This document shows positions 1-8,352 of a stretch of DNA of 64,000 nucleotides, in pieces (position 1 is the first letter of the stretch; every line of letters begins with the position of its first letter). Made by a program: the position numbers and the translations under genes. Origin of the DNA: Occultella kanbiaonis (GTDB taxonomy: Bacteria > Actinomycetota > Actinomycetes > Actinomycetales > Beutenbergiaceae); assembly GCF_009708215.1 (NCBI RefSeq), contig NZ_CP046175.1, positions 4,278,001-4,342,000 of the forward strand, read 5' to 3'. Below the pieces are notes generated by a model. It searched no databases. It saw only the letters and a program-made list of their open reading frames with translations, and was not told the DNA's origin.

Positions 1-146
1 CAGTTGAAGAAGGTGGTCTTGCCGGAGCCGTTCGGCCCGATGATGGCGTTCACCTTGCCGGGTTGGAAGGACACGCTCGCGTCGACCACGGCGTGCACGC
101 CGCCGAAGGACTTGCTCAGGTTCGCGACCTGGAGGGTGACGGTCAT
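1..146 (-). CDS. livG: ABC transporter ATP-binding protein (LivG type), partial
   Basis: This is the first 48 codons of an ABC ATPase that runs off the left edge of the window. The N-terminus reads MTVTLQVANLSKSFGG and the Walker A motif GPNGSGKT is visible near residue 40, followed by TFFN, as in LivG proteins. The start overlaps the livM stop as ATGA, so it is translationally coupled and is the fourth gene of the binding protein-livH-livM-livG operon. It would energise uptake from the cytoplasmic face. Substrate class (branched-chain amino acid or another small organic acid/amide) is inferred from the family only. Confidence 0.9.
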   Translation of the reverse strand, partial: MTVTLQVANLSKSFGGVHAVVDASVSFQPGKVNAIIGPNGSGKTTFFN

Positions 147-1222
147 GGTTTGCTCGCCTCCTCGGCGTCCCGCTCGGCGGCCAGGTCCGCCGCGCTGATC
201 TCCCGGATCGAGGATGCCTGCGGCCCGAACCGGGCGAACAGGCCCTTGACGGCCGGGATCACGCCCTCCGGCATGAACAGCACCACCACGGCGAGCAGCA
301 GTCCGGTCGCGACCAGGTGGAACTGGGTGTCTCCGTACTGGGCCTTGAAGAACTCGATCGCGATGCCGACCACCAGCGCACCGAGGAGCGGGCCGAACAG
401 GGAGCGCACGCCCCCGAGCAGCGACATCAGCACCATGTACGCGCCCATCATGATCGAGAACTGGAACACCGGGTCCAGGTCGCCGAACCAGAGCGCGTAG
501 AGCCCACCGCCGAGGCCGGTGAAGAACGCGGACAGGATGAACGCGACAAGCTTGGCGCCGGTCGTCGGCACCCCGAGCGAGCGCGCCTTGTCCTCGTCCT
601 CCCGGACCGCCTTGAGGCCCATCCCGAACCGGGACCGGTCGATGGCCCACCAGGCCAGGAGCATCACGGCGAGCAGGCCGAGGTAGATGTAGTAGAACGT
701 CCGGTGGTGATCGGTGCGGATCAGGTCCGGGAACGGCCGTGGCAGCGAGAGCCCGCCGGAGCCGCCCGTGATCGACCCCATCGACTGGAACATCAGCAGC
801 AGGATGAGCACGAACGCGATCGTCACGATCACGAACGACGCGCCCCGCACGCGCAGGGCCGCGATCCCGATGGGCACCGCGATCACCGCAACGATCAGCG
901 CCGCCAGGGCGAGGGCCAGGAACGGCGAGAGGCCCGCCTTCACCACGAGGATCCCGGTGCCGTACGCGCCGAGCCCGAAGTAGGCGGCGTGGCCGAGCGA
1001 GATGTACCCGGTGAACCCGCCCATGAAGTTCCAGCCGGTCGCCGTCACCGCGTAGTTGAGGATGACCACCCCGGTGGAGAGCAGGTACCCGACCTTGGTG
1101 GTCTGCGGGAACACCACCAGCACCGCGGCGAGGGCCAGGAGGGCGATCACCCTCGCCGCGGTCAGCCAGCGGGCCCCCGTCAGGGCGCGCTCGAGCTCCA
1201 GAGTCTCAGAAGCGTTGCGCAA
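143..1222 (-). CDS. livM: branched-chain amino acid-type ABC permease LivM
   Basis: A 359-residue integral membrane permease of the LivM family, of usual length, with eight or more hydrophobic segments. The stretch GYISLGHAAYFGLGAYG and the later GGVRSLFGPLLGA are characteristic of this family. It forms the membrane channel with LivH. Its first codons overlap the end of livH by 17 bp and its stop overlaps livG, so the cassette is tightly coupled. An atypical hydrophilic tail of about 30 residues (ending AAERDAEEASKP) follows the last membrane helix. The true substrate is not shown by the sequence. Confidence 0.93.
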   Translation of the reverse strand: MRNASETLELERALTGARWLTAARVIALLALAAVLVVFPQTTKVGYLLSTGVVILNYAVTATGWNFMGGFTGYISLGHAAYFGLGAYGTGILVVKAGLSPFLALALAALIVAVIAVPIGIAALRVRGASFVIVTIAFVLILLLMFQSMGSITGGSGGLSLPRPFPDLIRTDHHRTFYYIYLGLLAVMLLAWWAIDRSRFGMGLKAVREDEDKARSLGVPTTGAKLVAFILSAFFTGLGGGLYALWFGDLDPVFQFSIMMGAYMVLMSLLGGVRSLFGPLLGALVVGIAIEFFKAQYGDTQFHLVATGLLLAVVVLFMPEGVIPAVKGLFARFGPQASSIREISAADLAAERDAEEASKP

Positions 1223-2084
1223 GGCGACCTCCGAAGAATCCTTGCGGGCGGACCATCAGCGTCACGAACAACGCCACGTAGAACACGGTCTGCGCCCAGG
1301 TGGTCCCGAGCGGGATCTGCAGCAGTGACTGCGCGACCCCGAGCACCATCGCCGCGATCGCAGCCCCCGGCACGGACCCGAGCCCACCGACCACGATGAT
1401 CGCCATCAGCGGACCGATCCAGTGCCAGTGCAGGGACGGGTAGATCGTCGCGTCCATCGCCAGCGCGGTGCCACCGACGGCGGCGGTCGCCAGCCCCAGC
1501 CCGAAGCCGTAGCTGGCGACCCGGTCGGTGTTGATGCCGATCAGCTGCGCCGCCTCCTTGTTCTGGATCGTGGCGCGCAGCGCCTGTCCGAACTCGGTCC
1601 TCTTCAGGATCAGCCACAACCCACCCAGCGCGAGCACGGCCAGCGCGAACGCGACGAGCTTGACCACCGGCACCTCGGCCCCGAACAGGGGCACGCTCGC
1701 TGAGCCGTAGCTGAAGTGGATCCGGCGCTGCACGCCCGTGAACACGAACCCGAGCATGCCCTCGATGATCAACGCGATCGCGAACGTGAGCAGCACCGAC
1801 ATCATCGTGAGCGTGGCGGGCTTCAGCCGGGTGATCAGCAGCCGCTGCAGGCCGACCCCGACCACGAAGAACAGGGGAACTGTGATCACGAGCGAGAGGA
1901 GCGCGTCCAACCCGGTGCTGGTCGCGAAGAACCAGGCCAGGTAGGCCGCGAGGATCAGGAATGCGGAGTGGGCGATCTGCACCACCCGCATCACCCCGAA
2001 GTACAGCGTCAGTCCCGAGGCCAGCAGGGCGTAGAGCCCACCCAGCAGGATCCCGAGAATGAGGCTCTGGACGAAGAGCGACAT
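1206..2084 (-). CDS. livH: branched-chain amino acid-type ABC permease LivH
   Basis: A 292-residue permease of the LivH family with the typical N-terminus (LLGGLYALLASGLTLYFGVM) and the conserved VVGGLGSVPGA loop near the C-terminus, which contacts the ATPase. It pairs with LivM to form the translocation pore. It starts 11 bp after the binding-protein gene and overlaps livM by 17 bp. Length and helix pattern are normal for the family. Expression probably depends on the LacI-type operator upstream of the binding-protein gene. Confidence 0.93.
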   Translation of the reverse strand: MSLFVQSLILGILLGGLYALLASGLTLYFGVMRVVQIAHSAFLILAAYLAWFFATSTGLDALLSLVITVPLFFVVGVGLQRLLITRLKPATLTMMSVLLTFAIALIIEGMLGFVFTGVQRRIHFSYGSASVPLFGAEVPVVKLVAFALAVLALGGLWLILKRTEFGQALRATIQNKEAAQLIGINTDRVASYGFGLGLATAAVGGTALAMDATIYPSLHWHWIGPLMAIIVVGGLGSVPGAAIAAMVLGVAQSLLQIPLGTTWAQTVFYVALFVTLMVRPQGFFGGRLAQRF

Positions 2085-2095
2085 GGGGCCTCAGG

Positions 2096-3340
2096 TCACC
2101 ATTCCGGCTTGACGTTGATGAACTCCGCCGTGGACTGGTCGACCGGGAGCACGATCTCCGGTTGGCCGGCCACGTACTGCTGGATGAAGTGGGCCCCGTT
2201 CGGGCGGCCGGCCTCGTCCCAGGCGAGGTCACCGACCACGGTCGGCACCGTGTTGGAGTGCAGCCAGTCGATCAGTTCCTGCTGGCACTCGCCCTGTTCG
2301 GCGCACCCGACCGCCTCGACCGCCGCCTGGACCACCTGCCCGGCGGTGTAGGCGTTGGCCTCGTCCTCGCTCGGCTCGCGGTCGTACAGTTCCGCGATCG
2401 CCTCGACGAACTCGGCGTTGCCCTCGTAGTCCGCGGTCGGCGAGTACCCGGTGGGGGCGAGCACACCCTCGACGCCGGCACCGAGTGCGTCCACGAACTC
2501 GGGCAGCGTGGGTGCCGTCGTGAACGCGGCCATCCGCGGCTGGTAGTTCAGCTGCTGCACCGCGACGATCATGTTCACGCCGTCCTGGTACTGCGTGCCG
2601 CCGACCATGAGGTCCGCATCGGCCTCGGCCAGCGCCGCGGCGATCCCGGAGAAGTCGGTGGTGTTCGGCGGGTACACCTCGTCGACGAGCGTCGTGATGC
2701 CGGCCTCCTCGAGCTTGTCCTTGAGTCCGTAGGCAGCGCCCTGGGCGAGCGGGTCGTCCATCGTGGCGTAGGAGGCCGTCTGCGGCCGCTCGTCCTCGGG
2801 CATCTCCATGATGTAGTCGAAGAGGTAGTTGTAGTGGTCGTCGGCGATCGCCGGCGCCGCGTAGAAGAGGTTGCCGTAGCCCGCCTCGAAGATGTTCGCG
2901 GCGGCACCGGCGGGCTCCACGAAGAGCATCCCGTACTCGTCGACCACGCGGGCCGAGGCGAGTACCAGGCGGCTCGAGAACGGGCCGATCACCAGGTCGA
3001 CCTCGTCCTGGGTGATCAGCGCCTCGTAGTCGGCGACGACCCGGTCCGCGTTGGACTGGTCGTCCACGATCTTCAGCTCGATCTGGCGCCCGAGGAGGCC
3101 GCCGTTCGCGTTGACCGTATCCGCCCAGAGCTCGTAGCCGCGCTGCACGCCCTGGCCCGGTTCGGCGAAGTCACCGGTGAGCGGTAGCGAGATCCCGATC
3201 AGGATGGGGTCGTCGCCACCTTCGCCGCCGTCGTCGCCCTCGTCGCCACCGCCACTGCACGCGCTCAGGATCAGCGCCGTGGCACCGATCCCGGCGATCA
3301 ACGCCGAGGTCCGGCGCCGTCGTGAGGTCCACCTGCTCAT
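2096..3340 (-). CDS. ABC transporter substrate-binding lipoprotein (LivK-like, Peripla_BP_6)
   Basis: A 414-residue extracellular solute receptor. The N-terminus MSRWTSRRRRTS is followed by a hydrophobic segment and the lipobox LSAC, then a Gly/Asp-rich spacer, so it is a membrane-anchored lipoprotein. The next segment ILIGISLPLTGDFAEPGQG is typical of Leu/Ile/Val-type receptors; these also bind amides, aromatic acids and other ligands. I chose the ATG at 3340 because AGGAGG lies five bases upstream; an upstream in-frame ATG at 3409 lacks this and would place 23 residues before the signal peptide. It is the first gene of the liv cassette, preceded by a LacI-type palindrome at 3406-3417. Confidence 0.9.
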   Translation of the reverse strand: MSRWTSRRRRTSALIAGIGATALILSACSGGGDEGDDGGEGGDDPILIGISLPLTGDFAEPGQGVQRGYELWADTVNANGGLLGRQIELKIVDDQSNADRVVADYEALITQDEVDLVIGPFSSRLVLASARVVDEYGMLFVEPAGAAANIFEAGYGNLFYAAPAIADDHYNYLFDYIMEMPEDERPQTASYATMDDPLAQGAAYGLKDKLEEAGITTLVDEVYPPNTTDFSGIAAALAEADADLMVGGTQYQDGVNMIVAVQQLNYQPRMAAFTTAPTLPEFVDALGAGVEGVLAPTGYSPTADYEGNAEFVEAIAELYDREPSEDEANAYTAGQVVQAAVEAVGCAEQGECQQELIDWLHSNTVPTVVGDLAWDEAGRPNGAHFIQQYVAGQPEIVLPVDQSTAEFINVKPEW

Positions 3341-3405
3341 CAGTTCCTCCTGTGCATCATTGCCATCGACCGAGGTACTTCGCACTCGAGAGCGCGGAAT
3401 CATCT

Positions 3406-3417
3406 GCAATCGTTTGC
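3406..3417. promoter_or_regulatory. LacI-family operator, copy 1 (importer)
   Basis: GCAATCGTTTGC, a palindrome of the form GCAA-n-CG-n-TTGC with the central CG typical of LacI/GalR operators. It lies 66 bp upstream of the binding-protein start codon. The same pattern occurs at 3653-3664 and 12096-12107, and a LacI regulator is encoded at 7312-8352. Confidence 0.7.
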
Positions 3418-3652
3418 CGTTCTAGCTACAGTGCTGCGGCGGCGGATCCAGATGTGTTGGAGTGACGCTATCCGACCCCGGCGACATCCGTCAATGAATC
3501 GGCCACCCGACTTCGAAGCGGTGTTACCCCTGACATCGCGCCGTTTGTCGACGTCTCCGACGCCGGCGGTGGCGCTCGCGTCGGCAGGTCCGGGTGCGCC
3601 GCGCCTGAGTATCGTTCGCCTTGACGAGGGCACACCCCCAGCCTAGATTCAA

Positions 3653-3664
3653 GCAACCGTTTGC
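3653..3664. promoter_or_regulatory. LacI-family operator, copy 2 (MFS gene)
   Basis: GCAACCGTTTGC, the same GCAA-n-CG-n-TTGC palindrome, located 18 bp before the ATG at 3683 of the MFS transporter. This position would block transcription initiation or elongation. Confidence 0.7.
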
Positions 3665-3682
3665 AGTCCGTCGGGGTCGGCG

Positions 3683-4853
3683 ATGACCCAGAAACGAGGC
3701 CGCCATCACCGCACCGGGGCGCTCCCTGCGCCTGCTCCTGGCGGCCGCGTTCCTGAGCTCCGTCGACCGGATGCTGATCGCGCCGCTGCTGCTGCCGATC
3801 GCCGAGGGCCTGGGCACGACGGTCGCCGCGGTCGCGACCACGGCGACCGTCTACTTCGTCGGTTACGGCTGCACGCAGGTGCTGTGGGCGTTCGTCGCGG
3901 ACCGGATCGGTCGCGTGAGTGCGCTCCGGTTGGCGCTGACCCTTGGTGGCCTGGCCACGCTCGCCTCCGCGGCGGCGCCCACCATCGAGGTCCTGATGGT
4001 GTTGCGGGCGCTGGCCGGGGCCTCGTTCTCGGCGGCCGTGCCGACGGCGCTGACCTACGTCGGGGACTCGGTCGAGTCACGGGACCGGCATGGCCCGCTG
4101 GCGGACATCATGACGGCCACGGCGCTCGGCATGGCCGCCGCGACGCTCGGGGCCGCAGCGCTCGCCGACCTGATGTCCTGGCGGCTCCCGTTCGCCGTCG
4201 GCGGTGTGTTCGTCCTCGGCCTGGTCGTGGCGCTGCGGCGACTGCCCGAGCCGGAGCGGACCGGCCCGCGACTGCCGATCGGTGCCTCGGTGCGGCGGGT
4301 GGTCACGAACACCTGGGCGGTCGCGGTGATCGTCCTGGTCACGGTCGAGGGTGCCCTGTTCCTCGGCGCGCTGCCGTTCCTGCCGACACTGCTGCAGGCC
4401 GGCGGGATGAGCACCGCGCTGTCCGGCGTCGTCACGGCCGCGTACGGGGCGTTCATCGTCGTCTTCGCGGTCCTCGTGAAACGCCAGGCCCGACGGCGCA
4501 GCCCGGCCTTCCTGATCGGCGTGGGCGGGGCGAGCGCCACGGCGGCGTTCGCCGCGCTCGTCGTCGATCAGGGCGCCGCGGGCGTGTTCGCGGCGTGCGC
4601 ACTGCTCGCCGCCGCCTGGGCGTTCGCGCACTCCACCATGCAGAAGTGGATCACCGAGGTGGTCCCGGCGGCGCGGGCGGTCGCGGTGAGCCTGTTCGCG
4701 TCCGGGCTGTTCCTGGGCAGCGCGCTCGGGACCGCCCTCGGCTCTGGCGCGGTGGCCGGGGGCCACTACCAGTCGTTCGCGTGGGGGTTCGCCCTCGCGA
4801 CGGCCCCGTTCGCCGTGGCCGTCACGGCTGCCCGGCGGGCGTACCGGGACTGA
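3683..4853 (+). CDS. MFS transporter with an apparent +1 frameshift near its start
   Basis: A major facilitator superfamily protein of about 389 residues if corrected, with 12 predicted helices and the inter-helix motif VADRIGRVSALR. The uninterrupted frame has its first ATG at 3771, but that would cut TM1 in half. Upstream in the same frame the translation RSLRLLLAAAFLSSVDR completes TM1 and has no start codon. Removing one A from the AAA at 3692-3694 links the ATG at 3683 to this frame and gives MTQNEAAITAPGRSLR, a normal MFS N-terminus. It is either a real frameshift, a sequencing error or a non-ATG start. It probably belongs to the LacI regulon, given the operator just upstream. Substrate unknown. 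Confidence 0.75.
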
Positions 4854-4933
4854 CCCCCAGCACGCCGAGGAGATCCTCTTCCATCCGGCGCCGGAGAGGT
4901 GTAGAAAACGAGCACTGAGCATAGGAGCGAGAC

Positions 4934-5752
4934 ATGTCGACACCGGCTTCGGAGACCGCCCCGGACACGATCGTGCTGATCCACGGATTCTGGGTCACGC
5001 CACGGAGCTGGGAGCACTGGAAACGACATTACGAGGCCAAGGGCTTCACCGTGCTGACGCCCGCCTACCCGGGCTTCGAGGTCGAGGTCGAGGCGCTCCG
5101 CGAAGACACGACGCCGATCGTGCAGCTCGAGGTGTCGGAGATCATCGGCTCGTTCGAGAAGCTGATCGGTGAACTCGACCGGCCGCCGATCATCATGGGT
5201 CACTCGGCCGGTGGTGCGTTCACGCAGATCCTGCTCGACCACGGATTCGGCGCGGCAGGGGTGGTGATCAACTCGGCGCCCACCGAGGGTGTGAAGGTGA
5301 TCCCGCTCTCCCAGATCAAGTCCTCGTTCCCGGTCCTGAAGAACCCCGCGAACCGCCATCGCGCGGTCGGTCTGACCCCGGAGCAGTGGTACGAGGTGTT
5401 CGCGAACACGTTCGGCGAGGAGCGGTCGCTGGAGCTGTACGAGCGGTACCACATCCCCGCCTCCGGCAGGATCTTCTGGGGAAGCGCCCTCGCGAACATC
5501 CACCCCGGCAAGGACGACACGTACGTCGACTATCACAATGACGCCCGGGCGCCGCTGCTGTTCATCTCGGGCAAGCAGGATCCCCTCTTCCCGCCGAAGG
5601 TGGGCCACTCGAACGTCAAGCACTACGAGTCGAACACCGTGACCGAGATCGTCGAGTTCGACGGACCCCACCTCCTGCCTGCGATCCCGGAGTGGGAGGA
5701 CCTCGCGGACTTCGCGCTCGACTGGGCCCTGAAGCACGCGACGTCCGGCTGA
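4934..5752 (+). CDS. alpha/beta hydrolase
   Basis: A 272-residue alpha/beta-hydrolase. The oxyanion-hole motif HGFW is near residues 17-20, the nucleophile elbow GHSAGG places the catalytic Ser at about 91, and the likely acid is Asp about 216 (KQDPLFP) with His about 246 (DGPHLLP). There is no signal peptide, so it is cytoplasmic. ATAGGAGCGAGAC precedes the ATG and supplies a ribosome binding site. It lies 80 bp after the MFS gene and may be co-transcribed. The family includes esterases, lactonases and haloperoxidase-like enzymes; the substrate cannot be read from the sequence. Confidence 0.88.
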   Translation: MSTPASETAPDTIVLIHGFWVTPRSWEHWKRHYEAKGFTVLTPAYPGFEVEVEALREDTTPIVQLEVSEIIGSFEKLIGELDRPPIIMGHSAGGAFTQILLDHGFGAAGVVINSAPTEGVKVIPLSQIKSSFPVLKNPANRHRAVGLTPEQWYEVFANTFGEERSLELYERYHIPASGRIFWGSALANIHPGKDDTYVDYHNDARAPLLFISGKQDPLFPPKVGHSNVKHYESNTVTEIVEFDGPHLLPAIPEWEDLADFALDWALKHATSG

Positions 5753-5798
5753 CGTCCAGTTGACCTGCGGCCCGGCCCGTCCGGACGGCGACGTCAGC
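5748..5798. terminator. bidirectional terminator spanning two stop codons
   Basis: Perfect arms GCTGACGTC (5748-5756) and GACGTCAGC (5790-5798) enclose a second palindrome CCGTCCGGACGG (5777-5788). Both convergent genes stop inside this structure, the hydrolase at 5752 and the MerR gene at 5794. No T-run follows, which is common in GC-rich actinobacteria. Confidence 0.6.
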
Positions 5799-6153
5799 TC
5801 CCCGACGCGGCCTCGATGACCTCGTCGAGGACCTCCCGGGAGGACGCCAGCTGCGCGATCCGGGCGTCGATCCGGGCCCGCTCGCCGAGCAGGGTCTCCA
5901 CCAAGGAGGGCGTCGCCACCGCCGCGGGACCGCCGTCACAGTCACGCATGCACGGCAGCACGTCCGCGATCGTCCGGCTGGACAGCCCGGCGGCGAACAG
6001 CTCCTGGATATGGATCACCCGATCGACGGCGGACTCGGTGAACTCCCGGTGCCCACCGCCGGTGCGGCGGGCCGCGAGCAGCCCCTGTTCCTCGTAGTAC
6101 CGCAGCGACCGTTCACTGACCGCGGTCCGTCGCGCCAACTCCCCGATCCGCAT
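5794..6153 (-). CDS. MerR family transcriptional regulator
   Basis: A 119-residue MerR regulator. The N-terminus MRIGELARRTAVSERSLRYYEEQGLL is the canonical winged helix-turn-helix, followed by the RRTGGGHREF wing and a C-terminal dimerisation helix (LLGERARIDARIAQL). The start was chosen because GGAGG lies four bases upstream. A single Cys in MRDCDGG sits before the dimerisation helix, at the position occupied by effector-sensing residues in small MerR proteins. It is divergent from an old yellow enzyme gene whose promoter has the 19-bp spacer expected of a MerR target, so it very likely controls that gene and itself. Confidence 0.88.
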   Translation of the reverse strand: MRIGELARRTAVSERSLRYYEEQGLLAARRTGGGHREFTESAVDRVIHIQELFAAGLSSRTIADVLPCMRDCDGGPAAVATPSLVETLLGERARIDARIAQLASSREVLDEVIEAASGS

Positions 6154-6186
6154 CACGCCTCCTGCCGACATCGGCCAACCTCGCAC

Positions 6187-6218
6187 TTGAATCTGACACC
6201 AGTGTGAGGCCTTACCGT
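6187..6218 (+). promoter_or_regulatory. MerR-type promoter with 19-bp spacer and palindrome
   Basis: A -35 element TTGAAT (6187-6192) and a -10 element TTACCG (6212-6217) are separated by 19 bp, the over-long spacing that MerR proteins correct by DNA distortion. The spacer contains CTGACACCAGTGTGAG (6193-6208), an inverted repeat. The -10 lies only about seven bases before the ATG at 6225, so the transcript is probably leaderless. Confidence 0.7.
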
Positions 6219-6224
6219 TCCGAC

Positions 6225-7364
6225 ATGTCGAACGACCTGCTCCTGAGCCCGTATTCCCGTGGCCGCCTCGACCTGCCGAACCGGCTCGTCATGGCGCCGA
6301 TGACACGCTACCGCGCGGCCGAGGACGGCACCCCGCTGCCGATCGTCGCCGAGCACTACGCCCAGCGCGCCTCGGCCGGGCTCATCATCAGCGAGGGCAT
6401 CTACCCCGACCGTCGCGGCCAGAGCGGGTGGCGGCTGCCGGGACTGACCGACGCCGCCCACGTGGCCGGGTGGCGGCGGGTCACCGACGCGGTGCACGCC
6501 CGGGGCGGTCGGATCTGGGCGCAGCTCATGCACGGCGGCCGCAACGGACACCCGCTGGCCGGGTTGGCAGGAGCACTGCCGATCGCGCCCAGCGCCGTGC
6601 CGGCGGCCGCCGCGGTGCACCTGCCGGACGGCACCAAGGCGGCGCCGGTGCTCCCCCGGGTCATGTCCGAGCGGGACATCGCGGACACGGTCGCGGCGTA
6701 CGCCACCTCGGCCCGGCTCGCCATCGACGCCGGGTTCGACGGCGTCGAGCTGCACGGGGCGAACAACTACCTCATCCACCAGTTCCTCGCCGACAACACG
6801 AACCTGCGCACCGACGACTACGGCGGCGGACCGGAAGGCCGGGCGCGGTTCCCGCTCGAGGTGACCGCCGCCGTCGCCGACGCCGTCGGTGCGGACCGCA
6901 CCGCGATCCGGCTCTCCCCCGGGAACCCCCAGTTCGGGATCGTCGAGGCGGACCCGGGGCCGGTCTACCGGCCGCTCGTGGACCGGCTGGACCGCCTCGG
7001 CCTGGCCTACCTGCACCTCACCGACGGCGACGCCTACCCGGCCCTGGCGGACCTGCGCCCGCGCTGGCACGGCACCCTGATCGCGAACATCGGGGAGAAC
7101 CGGGACCAGACGACCCGCGACGCCGGCGAGGAGACGCTGCGGTCCGGGCTCGCGGACCTGGTCTCCTACGGCCGGGCGTTCCTGGCCAACCCGGACCTGC
7201 CGGCCCGGTTCGCGGTGCGGGCGCCGCTCAACCCGATCGACCACGCCCACCTGTACACGCCGGGCCCGCGCGGGTACCTGGACTACCCCACACTGAACCG
7301 CACCACACTGGTCAGCGCGGCGGCGCCGTCGAGCCCCGCACCACCAGCTCGACGGGCAGACTGA
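6225..7364 (+). CDS. NADH:flavin oxidoreductase (old yellow enzyme family)
   Basis: A 379-residue FMN-dependent ene-reductase. The N-terminus LPNRLVMAPMTRYRA is the OYE FMN-binding signature, the segment DGVELHGANNYLIHQF carries conserved active-site and FMN contacts, and DLVSYGRAFLANPDLP is the C-terminal phosphate-binding region. It reduces activated C=C bonds of electrophiles at the expense of NAD(P)H. I start at 6225 because the MerR-type -10 lies just upstream. The last 18 codons run antisense over the 3' end of the convergent LacI gene, which is unusual. Regulation by the adjacent MerR protein is inferred from the promoter. Confidence 0.92.
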   Translation: MSNDLLLSPYSRGRLDLPNRLVMAPMTRYRAAEDGTPLPIVAEHYAQRASAGLIISEGIYPDRRGQSGWRLPGLTDAAHVAGWRRVTDAVHARGGRIWAQLMHGGRNGHPLAGLAGALPIAPSAVPAAAAVHLPDGTKAAPVLPRVMSERDIADTVAAYATSARLAIDAGFDGVELHGANNYLIHQFLADNTNLRTDDYGGGPEGRARFPLEVTAAVADAVGADRTAIRLSPGNPQFGIVEADPGPVYRPLVDRLDRLGLAYLHLTDGDAYPALADLRPRWHGTLIANIGENRDQTTRDAGEETLRSGLADLVSYGRAFLANPDLPARFAVRAPLNPIDHAHLYTPGPRGYLDYPTLNRTTLVSAAAPSSPAPPARRAD

Positions 7365-8352
7365 TGACGGACGTCGCCGTGTCCTCGCCGGTGAGCAGGC
7401 GCAGCATGATCCGCGCCGCCTCGGCGCCGAGCAGGGGGTGCGGCACCCGGATCGTCGTCAGCGGCGGGGCCAGCTTGTCCACGTAGGGCATGTCGTTGTA
7501 CCCCACCACGCTCACGTCCTCCGGGCAGCGCAGGCCCCGCTCGCGCAGGACGTCGCAGGTGCCGATCGCGATCTGGTCGTTGCCGCAGGCGATCGCGGTC
7601 GGCGCGCTCGCGGCATCGGTGGCGTCGAAAAGGGCCGCGGCCGCGGCCGCACCTGCCTCGACCGAGTAGGTCGCGCACTCCAGCACGAGCCCCGGGTCCA
7701 CGGTCAGCCCGAACTCGTGCATGCTCTGCCGGAACGCCCGCGCCCGGGCTCGGCCGGTGGACAGGAACTGAGGGCCGGCCAGGTGCGCGATCCGGGTGTG
7801 CCCGAGCTCGGCGAGGTGCCGCACGGCCATCTCCATGCCGCCGGCGTCGTCGCCGACCACCAGCGGGATCCGGGCACCCTCGACCCGCCGGTTGACCAGC
7901 ACGAGCGGGCGATCCCCCTCGGCCGCGCGGGCGAGCACCGTGTCCTCGAGCTGCGCGCTGGCCACGATCAGCCCGTCCACCTGGCGGCCGATGAAGGCCT
8001 CCAGGACGTCCCGCTCCCGGTCGATGTCGTTGTCGGTGTTGCCGATCAGGCAGGTGTACCCGGCCTCGGTGAGCACGGCCTCGGCGCCCTTGACGATGGG
8101 CGGGAACAGCGGGTTCGTGATGTCCGGGACGATGATGCCGACCGTCATGCTGCGTGAGGTCTTCAGGCCACGGGCCATCGGGTTCGGCCGGTAGGCGAGC
8201 TCCTTGGCGGCCCGCTGGACCCTGCGCACCGTGTCCGGGTTGACCATGCCCTGGGTGGCCGGGTTGAGCGCGCGCGAGACCGTGCCCGGATGCACCCCGA
8301 CCCGGTCCGCGACGTCCTTGAGGGTGGCGCCCCGCGCTCCCGGTGGCCTCAC
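7312..8352 (-). CDS. LacI family transcriptional regulator
   Basis: A 346-residue LacI/GalR regulator: an N-terminal helix-turn-helix (TLKDVADRVGVHPGTVSRALNP), the hinge segment LAYRPNPMARGLK, then a periplasmic-binding-protein-like ligand domain. The GTG start overlaps the stop of the aldehyde dehydrogenase as GTGA; a TTG three bases earlier is also possible. It is the last gene of the dehydrogenase-M24-ALDH operon, so it is probably autoregulated through the operator at 12096-12107. The two other copies of that operator before the importer and MFS genes indicate that it is a local regulator of a whole catabolic locus. The inducer is unknown. Confidence 0.92.
   Translation of the reverse strand: MRPPGARGATLKDVADRVGVHPGTVSRALNPATQGMVNPDTVRRVQRAAKELAYRPNPMARGLKTSRSMTVGIIVPDITNPLFPPIVKGAEAVLTEAGYTCLIGNTDNDIDRERDVLEAFIGRQVDGLIVASAQLEDTVLARAAEGDRPLVLVNRRVEGARIPLVVGDDAGGMEMAVRHLAELGHTRIAHLAGPQFLSTGRARARAFRQSMHEFGLTVDPGLVLECATYSVEAGAAAAAALFDATDAASAPTAIACGNDQIAIGTCDVLRERGLRCPEDVSVVGYNDMPYVDKLAPPLTTIRVPHPLLGAEAARIMLRLLTGEDTATSVISLPVELVVRGSTAPPR

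Larger units (their letters stand above)
3341..3682. promoter_or_regulatory. divergent intergenic region between importer and MFS genes
   Basis: This 342-bp gap separates the binding-protein gene from the divergent MFS gene. It holds two LacI-type palindromes, one about 66 bp before the binding-protein start and one about 19 bp before the ATG at 3683. No convincing gene was found in it. The arrangement suggests two divergent promoters, each with its own operator. Confidence 0.6.

Noticed and set aside
5794-6186. A longer MerR protein starting 11 codons upstream
   Set aside because: The inner ATG at 6153 has GGAGG at proper spacing and begins exactly at the conserved HTH; the longer form adds unconserved residues and would run into the OYE promoter.
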